NCBI GenBank assembly: GCA_040775095.1
Contig: JAXGTD010000013.1
Coordinates: 1-50,539 of the forward strand
Reading direction: 5' to 3'
DNA from: JAXGTD01 sp040775095
Lineage (GTDB): Bacteria; Pseudomonadota; Gammaproteobacteria; Chromatiales; Chromatiaceae
DNA: 50,539 nucleotides
Below are positions 1-8,362 of this stretch, piece after piece. A program made the translations under genes and the position numbers. Every line of letters starts with the position of its first letter. Within the stretch, counting starts at the first letter, position 1. Below the pieces are notes generated by a model. It was given only the letters and a program-made list of their open reading frames with translations. It made no database searches and was not told the origin of the DNA.

Positions 1-33
1 CAAGGCAAGCCACGCAACGGTTTTTCGCTGCAT
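1..33 (-). CDS. Possible 5' end of a gene running off the left edge
   Basis: On the minus strand an ATG at 33 opens a frame reading MQRKTVAWLAL up to the edge. A short basic stretch followed by hydrophobic residues is what the start of a signal peptide or membrane anchor looks like. A GAGAAG stretch lies directly before the ATG, which is too close for a good ribosome site. Only 11 codons are visible, so no function can be given. If real, it diverges from the glycosyltransferase at 302. Bases 34-301 hold no other gene that I can support. Confidence 0.3.
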   Translation of the reverse strand, partial: MQRKTVAWLAL

Positions 34-301
34 CTTCTCGGGAGCCGAGGGGCACGACGCCCTGCCGAGGGCACCGCGCGCGGCGGACTATGACAAAGGC
101 ATCCACGTGGGTTACCATCCAAGCAGTGAGGATATTCCCTTTTCAGGATAGAGGGCATGGCCCCGTGTGCGCACCACCCGGAACACCCGCGCCGCATGCC
201 CGCGATGATCGACCGCGTTTCACGGCAGTGATGACGGCACCCATCGCTCGCCGACCGGGAACCCCGACACCGCCAGGCGACACATGCTCCGGAGGAGCCA
301 A

Positions 302-1432
302 ATGAAGACTCTCATTCTCTCCAACAAGGGCTTCGGGCATGGGTCGTTATATCCGTTCATTCATTACAGGGCCGAGCTGAAATCACGTTTCGGTCTCGAG
401 TCGGAGGAGATCATTTCCGACGGTATCCAGGACAAGCTCCGCCAGGCCATGGCGTTCAATGGCGAGCTGATCATTATCTCGGTACCCTGGAATACAGACC
501 GCCACATGCTCAACGACTTTTACCGGGAGCTGCGTCGCTCGCGCCCCGCGCAGAAGCTCGTCCATTTCGACTACAACGACGGCAATCAATCGCCTTTCTT
601 TGGCATCATGCCGTACGTCGACCTCTATCTGAAACAATATCTGAATACCGATCCGTCGGATTACCGGAAGCGATTCCTGGGTGGCTCGAGATTTATCGAG
701 CATCTGGTGGGGATCGGCATGGCCGAGGACAGCATACTGTCGGAGGTCTGGACCGACCTGTTCCAGTCGGAGCTGGCGCCGGAGCACGAGTCCAAGCTGA
801 TGCTGGGTTGGAATTTCGGGTTATGGAAACGCATGATCTATCTTGCCGAGGGCAAGAAGGATGTGGTGCTGCTCGGGAAGGACAAGCCCCACAACTTTGC
901 AATCGCGAAGGCAAAGGGAGCCGTCGATGCGCTCAGGCGTCGCGGGAAACCGATCGATGCCTATTGCCGGGCGACACTCTACAAGGGCTGGACGAAAAAG
1001 CATCGCGAACGGACGATCAGCGCGTTGAATAACCTGCAGGACAGATACAATGTCGTCTCCTCCACGGAGAAGGTCTCGTTCTCGGAATACTACCGCGAGA
1101 TGTCGCGCAGCCGGATATTTGTCTCCCCGTCGGGCTGGTGCGAATACACTCCGAAGGACTATGAGGCCATGTATTTCGGCGCGTTGCTGATGAAGCCGTC
1201 GGTCGAGCATATTCGGACCGAGCCCGATGTGCTCGTCGCGGACCAGACCTATGTCCCGCTGAAATGGGATATGAGCGATATGCTCGACAAGTGCCGCTTC
1301 TATCTCGACAACGAGGACGAGCGCCAGCGCATTGCCAACAACGCGCGCGACGCCTACGTCAGCTACTACCGCGAGAAAAGGCTGGTGGACCACATCGGGG
1401 CAATCCTCGAACGCCTTGGCCTGGCATCCTGA
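302..1432 (+). CDS. Glycosyltransferase-like protein (CgeB/GT1-type C-terminal domain)
   Basis: A 376-residue cytoplasmic protein. The start at 302 is chosen because GGAGGAG lies just upstream at 291-297. The C-terminal third (from about residue 255) contains SRSRIFVSPSGWCEYTPKD and a later FGALLMKPS segment. This resembles the sugar-nucleotide-binding half of group 1 glycosyltransferases of the CgeB-like kind, where an aromatic/acidic patch is followed by a small-residue turn. The donor and acceptor are unknown. It is followed after 61 bases by a GT4 gene, so a joint role in a surface glycan is likely. Its codons use A/T visibly more often than the neighbours (many ATT, TTT, AAT), which suggests later acquisition. 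The family call is moderate; the exact reaction cannot be told. Confidence 0.6.
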   Translation: MKTLILSNKGFGHGSLYPFIHYRAELKSRFGLESEEIISDGIQDKLRQAMAFNGELIIISVPWNTDRHMLNDFYRELRRSRPAQKLVHFDYNDGNQSPFFGIMPYVDLYLKQYLNTDPSDYRKRFLGGSRFIEHLVGIGMAEDSILSEVWTDLFQSELAPEHESKLMLGWNFGLWKRMIYLAEGKKDVVLLGKDKPHNFAIAKAKGAVDALRRRGKPIDAYCRATLYKGWTKKHRERTISALNNLQDRYNVVSSTEKVSFSEYYREMSRSRIFVSPSGWCEYTPKDYEAMYFGALLMKPSVEHIRTEPDVLVADQTYVPLKWDMSDMLDKCRFYLDNEDERQRIANNARDAYVSYYREKRLVDHIGAILERLGLAS

Positions 1433-1493
1433 GTGGTCGCGGCGGCCATCGCGGTCTGCGGCCTGGGCCATTCGAGCGAAGGAGACTGAGAAA

Positions 1494-2633
1494 ATGCGCG
1501 TCCTCCACGTCCATCAACGGGCCGGGTTCTACGGCGGCGTCGAGCAGATCCTGCACGACATGGCCACCGGGTTGGCCGCGCTGGGCCTGCCGCAGGCCCT
1601 GTTGCACGCCGATCCCGCGCCCCGCTCCGACTACCTCTCGGTGTTTCAGGACAGTGGCGGCAACGATGCCGTGATTGCGCGGTTCCGTCCCGACCTCTTG
1701 CTGATCCACAAGCTCGAGGACGCCGATGAGGTCGCGCGACTCAGTGCCCTGGTGCCGTCGGTGCGCATGATCCACGACCACGACCTGGTGTGTCTGCGCC
1801 GGCACAAGTACTTCCCCATCGGCAACCGGGTCTGCGACAAACCCGCGGGGATCGCCTGTTACCAGCACCTGTGCTTCATTCAGCCGGCCCCCGCCAGCAG
1901 GTTGCTGCCAGTCCGCATCAAGCTCGTTCGGGGGAGAAAACGCGCGATCCGAGCCCATGCCAAGGTGCGCTGCTACATCGTCGGCAGCCGCTGGATGCAG
2001 CGCGAGCTGGCCATGAACGGGATCCCGGAGTCGCGCATCCACATCCTGCCGCCCGTGCCAAGATCGTTGGCCACCACGCAACAGCAGCCGCCATCAGACC
2101 GCCCGGAGGTCCTGTTCGTCGGGCAGGTGATCCGTGGCAAGGGTGTCGATCTTCTGCTGCGAGCGCTGGCCGGGATGGCCGGCCCGTGGCACGCGACCAT
2201 TGTCGGGACCGGAAACCAGCTCGAGGCGTGCAAGGCGCTGGCCATCGAGCTCGACATCGCGCACTGCGTCACCTTCGCCGGCTGGGTCGCGCACAACGAC
2301 CTCGACAGCTATTACGCCCGTGCGGCCGTCAGCGTCGTGCCCTCGCGATGGCCCGAACCCTTCGGGATGGTTGGCATCGAGGCGATGGCCCGGGGTCGCC
2401 CCGTGGTCGGCTTCGCCGTTGGCGGCATCCCGGACTGGCTCGAGCACGGTGTCACCGGACTCATTGCCCCGGAGGCCGACAGCCTTGCGTTGGGCGTCCA
2501 CATCGAGCGGTTGCTGCATGACCCGCCCCTCGCGCAACGACTCGGGGCGCAGGCCGCCCAACGGGTCCGCGAGCGTTACCAACCCGAGCAGTTTCTGCTC
2601 GGACTGCAGGCCCTGCTGGAGCAAGTCATCTGA
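1494..2633 (+). CDS. Glycosyltransferase family 4
   Basis: A 379-residue GT-B glycosyltransferase that would transfer a sugar from a nucleotide donor with retention. The start at 1494 follows GAAGGAGA. It opens with MRVLHVHQRAGFYGGVEQI, the usual first beta strand plus a glycine-rich acceptor loop ending in a GGVE motif. The C-terminal donor domain has VLFVGQVIRGKGVDLL, then EPFGMVGIE (the EX7E signature) followed by AMARGRPVVGF. A basic stretch near residues 145-155 (KLVRGRKRAIRAH) may touch the membrane. It sits between two other glycosyltransferases in the same direction, so the three probably form an operon making one glycan. The sugar substrate is not predictable. Confidence 0.85.
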   Translation: MRVLHVHQRAGFYGGVEQILHDMATGLAALGLPQALLHADPAPRSDYLSVFQDSGGNDAVIARFRPDLLLIHKLEDADEVARLSALVPSVRMIHDHDLVCLRRHKYFPIGNRVCDKPAGIACYQHLCFIQPAPASRLLPVRIKLVRGRKRAIRAHAKVRCYIVGSRWMQRELAMNGIPESRIHILPPVPRSLATTQQQPPSDRPEVLFVGQVIRGKGVDLLLRALAGMAGPWHATIVGTGNQLEACKALAIELDIAHCVTFAGWVAHNDLDSYYARAAVSVVPSRWPEPFGMVGIEAMARGRPVVGFAVGGIPDWLEHGVTGLIAPEADSLALGVHIERLLHDPPLAQRLGAQAAQRVRERYQPEQFLLGLQALLEQVI

Positions 2634-2745
2634 CGAACGTTCGCGGGCCGGGCAAGGTCGAGCCCGGCCGGCCGGCAGCCCGTCAGTGCCGCGTTCCAGG
2701 TTCAATCCAACAACCCCAAACGCGGAGGCGCCCCCAGGCAACATC

Positions 2746-3888
2746 ATGAAGATCGGTATCTCCGCTTTCGCCGGCGACGGCGGTCGCTCCGGCATCAGCC
2801 AGTACATGGCCAACATCGGTGGCCGGCTGGCCGCGCTGGCCCCCTGGCACCAGTTCGTCGCATTCGTCAACGAGGCAGACGGCGACTGGGTCCGCTCCTG
2901 GCATCCGCGTATCGAGGTGGTGACCTTCCCGGACTGGACCGCTCACCCTGTGGCAAGCATCTTCTGGCACCTGTTTCGACTGGGGCCCGTGCTGGCCTCC
3001 CACGGCTGCGACCTCGTCTTCCTGCCCGCCGGCAACCGCCGGCTGGGCTGGAGCTACGGCGTCCCCAGCCTGGGAACCGTACATGACTTCTCCCAGTTGC
3101 ATGTGCCGCAGAAATACGACGCGCTGCGCATGTTTTACATCATGCGCGTGCTACCGCGGATGATGCGCCGACTCACCCGCGTCATCGCCGTCAGCGAATC
3201 GACCCGCTGCGATCTCGAGACCTTCGCCGGGGTCGACCCGGACCGGGTGCGCGTCATCTACAACGGGGCGGACCTCGCGCGTTTCAGCCCCGAGAACCGC
3301 GCGGCGGCACGGGCCGAGATCGCATCCACGCTGGGCATCGACGCGCCGTTCCTGCTCTACATCTCGCGTCTGGAACATCCCGGCAAGAATCACGTTCGCC
3401 TACTCGAGGCATTCGCCCGGCTGCGCGGCCAGCGCGCCCTGCCGCACCAACTGGTGTTCGCGGGGGGGCGCTGGAACGGGGCCGAGGCGATCGATGCGAA
3501 GGTTGCCGAGCTCGGCCTGGAGGAGGCCGTGCACTTCACGGGTTTCGTTTCCAACGATCTGCTTCCCCGGCTCTACGCCGCCGCGGACCTGTTCGTCTTC
3601 CCTTCTCTGTTCGAGGGCTTTGGCATCCCGGTTCTGGAGGCCATGGCGACGGGCACACCGGTCTGCGCGGCCAATACATCGAGCATCCCCGAGGTGGTCG
3701 GCGATGCCGGGCTGCTGTTCGACCCCAACGATCCGGCCGCCATTGCCAATAGCATCGCCAGGGTGTTCGACGAGCCGGGGCTGCGCGAGCGACTGGCCGC
3801 GGCCGGACCCGAACGCGCACGCGGCTTCACTTGGGACAAGGCCGCCGCGGAGGTGCTCGAGGAACTGGACCGGACCGCGGCCCTGTGA
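2746..3888 (+). CDS. Glycosyltransferase family 4 (mannosyltransferase-like)
   Basis: A 380-residue GT-B enzyme. The N-terminal MKIGISAFAGDGGRSGISQYMANI carries the acceptor-side glycine loop. The C-terminal half has LLYISRLEHPGKNHVRLLEAF and EGFGIPVLE (EX7E) followed by AMATGTPVCAAN. The pattern SRLEHPGKNH and the SIPEVVGDAGLLFDP ending are typical of WbpZ/mannosyltransferase-like GT4 members, but the sugar is inference. The start at 2746 is set by the protein homology; the Shine-Dalgarno is weak (AGG seven bases upstream, GGAGG further away). The 3' end overlaps the next gene by four bases (GTGA), so translation of the lipoprotein is probably coupled. Confidence 0.85.
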   Translation: MKIGISAFAGDGGRSGISQYMANIGGRLAALAPWHQFVAFVNEADGDWVRSWHPRIEVVTFPDWTAHPVASIFWHLFRLGPVLASHGCDLVFLPAGNRRLGWSYGVPSLGTVHDFSQLHVPQKYDALRMFYIMRVLPRMMRRLTRVIAVSESTRCDLETFAGVDPDRVRVIYNGADLARFSPENRAAARAEIASTLGIDAPFLLYISRLEHPGKNHVRLLEAFARLRGQRALPHQLVFAGGRWNGAEAIDAKVAELGLEEAVHFTGFVSNDLLPRLYAAADLFVFPSLFEGFGIPVLEAMATGTPVCAANTSSIPEVVGDAGLLFDPNDPAAIANSIARVFDEPGLRERLAAAGPERARGFTWDKAAAEVLEELDRTAAL

Positions 3889-4340
3889 GCGCCCGACAGG
3901 GACGACCGGGCGTGCGCGGGGTCACGACGCTGGGGCTGCTGGCCCTGATCGCTGCCTGCGGCGGCAACCCACCAATGTCCTGCAGTGGCGACCCCGAGCC
4001 CTGCTCGCCACTGTGGGAAGACTGCCTCGGCAGCGCGACGCGCTGCCTGAGCGCCGATACCGGCGCCGACCGTGCCTGGGTCGAGATCGAGAGCGCCCCC
4101 ACGCCCGCGGCCATCTATCTCGATGACCGATTTATCGGCTACACCCCGCTGCGCTACGCGATGAGCTTCACCAGCACGCAAGGCTCCCTGAAGCTGGTCG
4201 CTGTCCCGCTCTATGCCGGGCAGGCTCAGCAGGAGCGCAGCATCATCGTGCCCCCCTTGCCCGAACGTGTGTCGTTCTTCATGAATAACGCCCCCGGGGC
4301 GTCCATCGGGAGTACAAACGACGGCGACCAGCCCGACTGA
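3885..4340 (+). CDS. Small lipoprotein with a PEGA-like domain
   Basis: A 151-residue predicted lipoprotein. The GTG start at 3885 overlaps the TGA of the preceding glycosyltransferase. A hydrophobic segment LLALIAACGG gives a lipobox with the lipidated Cys at about residue 24. The next stretch is rich in Cys (five Cys within about 35 residues), so disulfides are likely in the periplasm. The body WVEIESAPTPAAIYLDDRFIG then YTPL matches the PEGA pattern of surface-associated beta domains. Its position at the end of the glycosyltransferase operon suggests an envelope role linked to the glycan. No specific function is known. Confidence 0.65.
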   Translation: MSARQGRPGVRGVTTLGLLALIAACGGNPPMSCSGDPEPCSPLWEDCLGSATRCLSADTGADRAWVEIESAPTPAAIYLDDRFIGYTPLRYAMSFTSTQGSLKLVAVPLYAGQAQQERSIIVPPLPERVSFFMNNAPGASIGSTNDGDQPD

Positions 4341-4380
4341 TTCCCCTGCCTGTCGGCGGATCTGGTGCAGCGCCTGGGCA

Positions 4381-5025
4381 TCAAGCCATCAGGCTCTCCA
4401 GCGTGCCGCGATCCTGGCGCACGGCAAGGCGCAGCAGACGCAGAAACACCTGGGCGGTCAGGAAGGCGTCGCCCGGGGCCGTATGACGGTCATAGGGCAG
4501 CACGCCGAAGCGCTCGCACAACGCATCCAGCGACCATTGCGGGGCCGGCTGCTGGTCGCTGCCTGCGGGCCTGCGCTCCAAAGAGGCCATCAGCGCCGCG
4601 GTATCGATGTGCCGGTTTCGAAGCTGGAGACCAAAGTGGCGTCCCAATGCGGCATCGATCATCATCAGATCATAGCCAACGTGGTGGCCGACCAGTACCG
4701 CATCGCGGAGATAGGCAAGCAGCGCGGCCATCGCCTCGGGTTCGTCGAGTCCATCGCGCGACTGATCGCGCGTGATGCCGTGGACAAGGGTCGCCTCGTT
4801 GTTGTGTCGTATTCGCAGCAAGGCCTCGAAGGTGTCGCCGAGGTCGATCTGAGCCTCGCTGACCGCGACCGCTCCGATGCTGACAAGCCTGTGGCGACGG
4901 GGATCCAGCCCGGTGCTCTCACAGTCGAGCACAACGAAGCGGACCGCATCCACGGGGGCCGTGTCCGCCCAGGTCGCGTCGAAGTCGGCCTGGTAGAGGG
5001 CCATGATCCGGTCGAATTGCTTCAT
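4381..5025 (-). CDS. DnaQ-like 3'-5' exonuclease (DEDDh)
   Basis: A 214-residue protein with all DEDDh exonuclease motifs: Exo I VLDCESTGL (D34, E36), Exo II VGHHVGYDLMMID and Exo III DRHTAPGDAFLT with the general-base His before the last Asp. It would remove nucleotides from 3' ends in a two-metal reaction. Single-domain proteins of this type that sit beside a CBS/DUF294 protein are common in proteobacteria and are distinct from the replicative epsilon subunit. Here the DUF294 gene lies just upstream on the same strand, separated by a repeat-bearing gap of about 300 bases. The substrate (DNA or RNA, or a small oligonucleotide) is unknown. Confidence 0.85.
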   Translation of the reverse strand: MKQFDRIMALYQADFDATWADTAPVDAVRFVVLDCESTGLDPRRHRLVSIGAVAVSEAQIDLGDTFEALLRIRHNNEATLVHGITRDQSRDGLDEPEAMAALLAYLRDAVLVGHHVGYDLMMIDAALGRHFGLQLRNRHIDTAALMASLERRPAGSDQQPAPQWSLDALCERFGVLPYDRHTAPGDAFLTAQVFLRLLRLAVRQDRGTLESLMA

Positions 5026-5165
5026 CGAAGGTCAAACGGCTCCCGGTGGATCGAGGTGGGCGATGGTACAGGCATCGGCTCGGCCAATATGTAGCAAGAG
5101 CGGCCGGACCGGGGTCGGTTCCGTGGCCGCACCGGTTTCGACGGCCTGCCAGGAAGACGCGGATC

Positions 5166-5332
5166 GAAAACGCGTTTTCCTAGGAGATGCTGATCAAATG
5201 CCGTCCTGGCATTCGCTCAGCTGGCGAGCCGAAAACGCGGTTTCCGGCTCGCTCCATTTCCAGTCACGTGGGTGACTGAAAATGCCGGGCCTTCCATGGC
5301 CCGGACGGGAAACGTGATAAATCAGCGTTTCC
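5166..5332. repeat. Dispersed multi-hairpin element, copy A (most complete)
   Basis: About 167 bases that fold as a row of hairpins: a perfect palindrome GAAAACGCGTTTTC (5166-5179), AATGCC/GGCATT with a 5-base loop (5197-5213), GCGAGCC/GGCTCGC (5224-5252), CAGTCAC/GTGACTG (5261-5278), CCGGGCC/GGCCCGG (5285-5304) and GGAAACG/CGTTTCC (5308-5332). The last arm touches the stop codon of the DUF294 gene. Related sequence occurs at 16525-16645, 19106-19150, 28505-28684, 31378-31528 and in part at 37680-37712. The rest of the 5026-5331 gap holds no gene. Confidence 0.8.
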
Positions 5333-7260
5333 TAGCGCCTCGGCGCCAGCCCGTAGCGCCCGGCGACGTACTCCATCAGGCGCAACACGGTTCGGAAACC
5401 GGATTTGAGCAGGTTCTGCTCCAGGCGCGTGAGCTTGTTGGGATCCACCCGGCTGCCGTCGGTGCCGGTGTTGTAGCCGGTGCGGGCGCGATGGTAGAGG
5501 GCGATGCGGAACGCGGCGGCGGTCTCCTCGATCAGATCGGCCGCCTCCGGTACCCGCGCCGCGACGGCCGCCAACCGATCCAGCGTGCTGGTCTCCTGGT
5601 AGATCCCGCTGCCCAGGACCAACGCCCTGGCCAGGTCGACCACCGGCTGCAGGGTCGCCCGTTGCAGATCCAGCACATCGCGGTATCCGCCGTCATCGTC
5701 AACGACCAGCCCGCGAAAGAAGGTGAGCGGCGGCAGGTTCGCCATGGAGTCGTTGACCAGCAGCGGGACGAAGCTCGCGCTCTGGTCCTCCTCGCTGTGG
5801 ATGTGGCGTTCCAGACGTTCCACCAGGGCGCAGTCACCGTAGATCGGGCGCAGGTCGAAAAACGACGTGGCGCGATAGACAGAGCTGTTGACCGGATCAC
5901 GGATCCAGGCGCTAAAGGCCCATTCCCATTCCACGATGGACCGGCAGGCGCTTGGATGCCCCGAGACAATCCCCTTGGCGGTCGAGACAAAGCCGCAAGC
6001 CGACAGACCGGCGCTGACACGGCGACCAAGCTCCAGGAACCAGCACCGGGCAGCACGCTCAGCGCCCGGCTCCGGATCATCGTAGATCAGCCCGTGGTCC
6101 AGGTCGTACAGGGTCAGCAGCTCGCTACGGCCGGCCGAGCCGAAAAAGACCCAACAATGCGCGAGGCCGGGATTCGGCAGCCCCTCCTCCTCCAGCGCAC
6201 CTTCAACCAGCGCGACCAGGCGGCGCAACACCGCCGCGTCGAATGCGGTCGCCATCGGCGCCAACCATCGAACGGCGTCCGGTCCCGACAGCCCGGCGGC
6301 AAGCACCGCCTCGCCCTGGGCACGCAGATGCGCCAACTCACCGATCTGGCGCGCCTTGGCCATGTCCTCAACCACGGCGAGCGGCGCCGCGCCCTCGATG
6401 CGGGTCAGGTCGCGGCGCGAAACCAGACCGACGCACGGCGAGCTGGTCCCGCCGTCCCGTGTCAGGAGCACGAACTCACTCTCGTGCTCGAGCATTCGGG
6501 TCAGGTAGATACCGGCCTCCAATCCGGCGGCGGCCACCGGGGGCCGGCGTGTCATCACCTGGTCGGCCGGTGTATCCAGCGGCTGCTCGCCGGTCGCAAT
6601 CCGTGCACTGAGACAGGCGGGGGTGATCAGGCCCACGGGCACCCCGTCGCGGTCCTGGACAACCGCGGCCGCCGCCCCGGCGCGCGAGAGCATCGATGCG
6701 ACCTCACGCGCGGGGGTGATCGCCTCGCACAGGAGCGGGGGCCGGCCGGAGGCGGCCGGGAGCACCATCCAGTCCACCGGACGCCGGCCGATGCGCAGCT
6801 CGCTACCGTGGGTCGGCTGGGTCTCCAGGCCGGGCGGCGCGATGGCAACGGAGAAATAGGCGGCGAGGAAACGGCTGGCCCGCGGGTGGCGCTTGATCAG
6901 TTCCCAGAAGAGGTCCGCCGGCAATGCGTAGAGGATGACATCGGTCTCCGTACGTGCCGTATAGACATGTTCGGCAAGACCCAGATAGCGGCCGACACCC
7001 AGCAGATCGCCTTCGCCGCGTACGTCGCGCAGGGTCTCTCGCTCGTCGGTGGTTTGCGTCAGGCGCACCGCGCCCTGTTGGATCACGTAGATGAACCGCT
7101 TACGCCGCCTCCCCTGCTCGAAGATCATCTCGTCCTTCTCGTGGAACTGCACCCGTCCACCACGGATCAGCTCGAGCGTTTCCGCCTCGTCCATGTACTG
7201 AAACGGCGGCCATCGGCGCAGAAAGTCCAGCACGCGGTATGCAATGCTCGCCGTCTTCAT
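5332..7260 (-). CDS. cNMP-binding / CBS-pair / DUF294 nucleotidyltransferase-like signalling protein
   Basis: A 642-residue soluble protein of three parts. Residues about 15-135 form a cyclic-nucleotide-binding-type beta barrel (RKRFIYVIQQGAVRLTQ, then the GEGDLLGVGRYLG turn). Residues about 155-295 hold a CBS pair, with DRDGVPVGLIT and VGLVSRRDLTRIEG as the repeated ends. Residues about 320-640 form the DUF294 and DUF294_C regions with the nucleotidyltransferase-like core FFGSAGRSELLTLYDLD; the Gly-Ser and the two Asp are kept, while the usual Gln after the Glu is Leu. Relatives resemble GlnD/PII-type uridylyltransferases, and the ligand and target are unknown. It is upstream of the exonuclease gene on the same strand, a known pairing; the acetate permease often found with them is absent. 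Confidence 0.85.
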   Translation of the reverse strand: MKTASIAYRVLDFLRRWPPFQYMDEAETLELIRGGRVQFHEKDEMIFEQGRRRKRFIYVIQQGAVRLTQTTDERETLRDVRGEGDLLGVGRYLGLAEHVYTARTETDVILYALPADLFWELIKRHPRASRFLAAYFSVAIAPPGLETQPTHGSELRIGRRPVDWMVLPAASGRPPLLCEAITPAREVASMLSRAGAAAAVVQDRDGVPVGLITPACLSARIATGEQPLDTPADQVMTRRPPVAAAGLEAGIYLTRMLEHESEFVLLTRDGGTSSPCVGLVSRRDLTRIEGAAPLAVVEDMAKARQIGELAHLRAQGEAVLAAGLSGPDAVRWLAPMATAFDAAVLRRLVALVEGALEEEGLPNPGLAHCWVFFGSAGRSELLTLYDLDHGLIYDDPEPGAERAARCWFLELGRRVSAGLSACGFVSTAKGIVSGHPSACRSIVEWEWAFSAWIRDPVNSSVYRATSFFDLRPIYGDCALVERLERHIHSEEDQSASFVPLLVNDSMANLPPLTFFRGLVVDDDGGYRDVLDLQRATLQPVVDLARALVLGSGIYQETSTLDRLAAVAARVPEAADLIEETAAAFRIALYHRARTGYNTGTDGSRVDPNKLTRLEQNLLKSGFRTVLRLMEYVAGRYGLAPRR

Positions 7261-7570
7261 CTGCCGAGGGTGCTCCTGCCTCGCCGACGCCGCCCCCGGG
7301 GTTGGGACGACCGGACCGATCGACGCGAAGAACAGCGGCCAGGCCGTCTGCTACGCAAGGGGTTCGCTCGGGGAGCGAAAGACGGCCGATACCGGTCGCG
7401 GGAGGCCGGCGTTGAGAAGGTGCAAATCATCGCGCCCTTATGGCCGAGAGCGCCGCGTTTGTCCAGTGCCGGTCGCCGACCGCGCGGCGATTCCTTGCTC
7501 GGCATCGCAATCCTCCCATCCCTCACACCCGCGGCTCCCAAACCACCAGCCGGACACCGATCGCACCCGA
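7261..7570. other. Intergenic region upstream of the DUF294 gene
   Basis: 310 bases between the start of the DUF294 gene and the end of sufE, both on the minus strand. I see no convincing small gene, strong hairpin with a T run, or clear sigma-70 pair. It should contain the leader and promoter of the DUF294 gene by position only. Confidence 0.4.
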
Positions 7571-7990
7571 CTAGGCCAGTGCGCGCGCCTGGCCCTTCAT
7601 CTTGTTGACGATCGCGTAGACACCCACGTGCCGGTTCGGACTGAGGTGATCCTCCAGATGCAGCCCCTGGAACAGCGCGTCGACATCCGTGGCATCGATC
7701 TCGGCCGGAGTCTTGCCCGAAAACAGCCGGACCAGCAATGCGACCACGCCCTTGATGATCGCCGTGTCGCAATCGGCTGTGAAGCGCAGCGCCCCGACAC
7801 GTTCCGGAACGCGATGCGCGGCGACATGGACCGTGCTCATGCACTCCTTGACCTGGTTGACGTCGGTCTTGTCCGCCCCGTCCATCGCCGGCATTCGCTC
7901 CCCGAGCTCGACCAGGTATTCGTAGCGCTGATCCCAGTCGCCGAACAACTCGAAGGTCTCGATGATCTCTTCGATCTCTTCGCTGATCAT
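7571..7990 (-). CDS. sufE: SufE-like cysteine desulfurase activator
   Basis: A 139-residue SufE family protein that accepts persulfide sulfur from a cysteine desulfurase and passes it to an Fe-S scaffold. The acceptor Cys is C50 in KECMSTVHV, equivalent to C51 of E. coli SufE. Other family marks are DCDTAIIKGVVALLVRL and the C-terminal LSPNRHVGVYAIVNKMKGQA helix. The gene begins 14 bases after the stop of iscA and is surely cotranscribed with it. No SufS or SufBCD gene is in the window, so its desulfurase partner lies elsewhere. Length and motifs make the family call firm; whether it acts in a SUF-type or mixed pathway is open. Confidence 0.9.
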   Translation of the reverse strand: MISEEIEEIIETFELFGDWDQRYEYLVELGERMPAMDGADKTDVNQVKECMSTVHVAAHRVPERVGALRFTADCDTAIIKGVVALLVRLFSGKTPAEIDATDVDALFQGLHLEDHLSPNRHVGVYAIVNKMKGQARALA

Positions 7991-8004
7991 GGCCGTGGCC
8001 GTGG

Positions 8005-8331
8005 CTAGACGCTGAAGGACTCGCCGCAGCCGCAGGAATCCTTCACGTTGGGATTGCGGAACTCGAAGCCCTCGTTGAGCAGGCTCGACTTCACAAAGTC
8101 CACTTCCGTTCCGTCGATGCGCGCCAGGCTCTCGCGATCGACGACCACCTTGACACCGTGACTCTCAAACACCTGATCTGCCTCACCAATTTCATCGGCA
8201 TAGTCGACGACATAGGCGAAGCCGGTGCAGCCGCTCTTCCTGGTGCCGACACGTAGTCCAACGCCGTGTCCACGCTTGGCCATCATGCCCGCGACGTGGC
8301 GCGCCGCCGCATCGGTCAATGTTACTGCCAT
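8005..8331 (-). CDS. iscA: IscA-type Fe-S carrier (HesB/A-type)
   Basis: A 108-residue A-type carrier that binds iron or an Fe-S cluster through three cysteines and delivers it to apoproteins. The three are C35 (SGCTGFAY), C100 and C102 (SCGCGESF). The overall sequence tracks E. coli IscA closely, including DFVKSSLLNEGFEF and NPNVKDSCGCGESF. The start at 8331 gives exactly the IscA N-terminus; longer in-frame extension upstream is unlike the family. It precedes sufE by 14 bases. iscS, iscU and hscBA are not nearby, so this is a detached carrier gene. The symbol iscA rests on sequence resemblance; erpA or sufA roles cannot be excluded. Confidence 0.9.
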   Translation of the reverse strand: MAVTLTDAAARHVAGMMAKRGHGVGLRVGTRKSGCTGFAYVVDYADEIGEADQVFESHGVKVVVDRESLARIDGTEVDFVKSSLLNEGFEFRNPNVKDSCGCGESFSV

Positions 8332-8362
8332 TGGGATACCTCGAATCGAGCTCGCAAATTTT

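Noticed and set aside
5272..7608. A 778-codon open frame on the plus strand antisense to the DUF294 gene
   Set aside because: It is the mirror of a clear gene in GC-rich DNA, is rich in Arg, Gln and Gly, and shows no domain.
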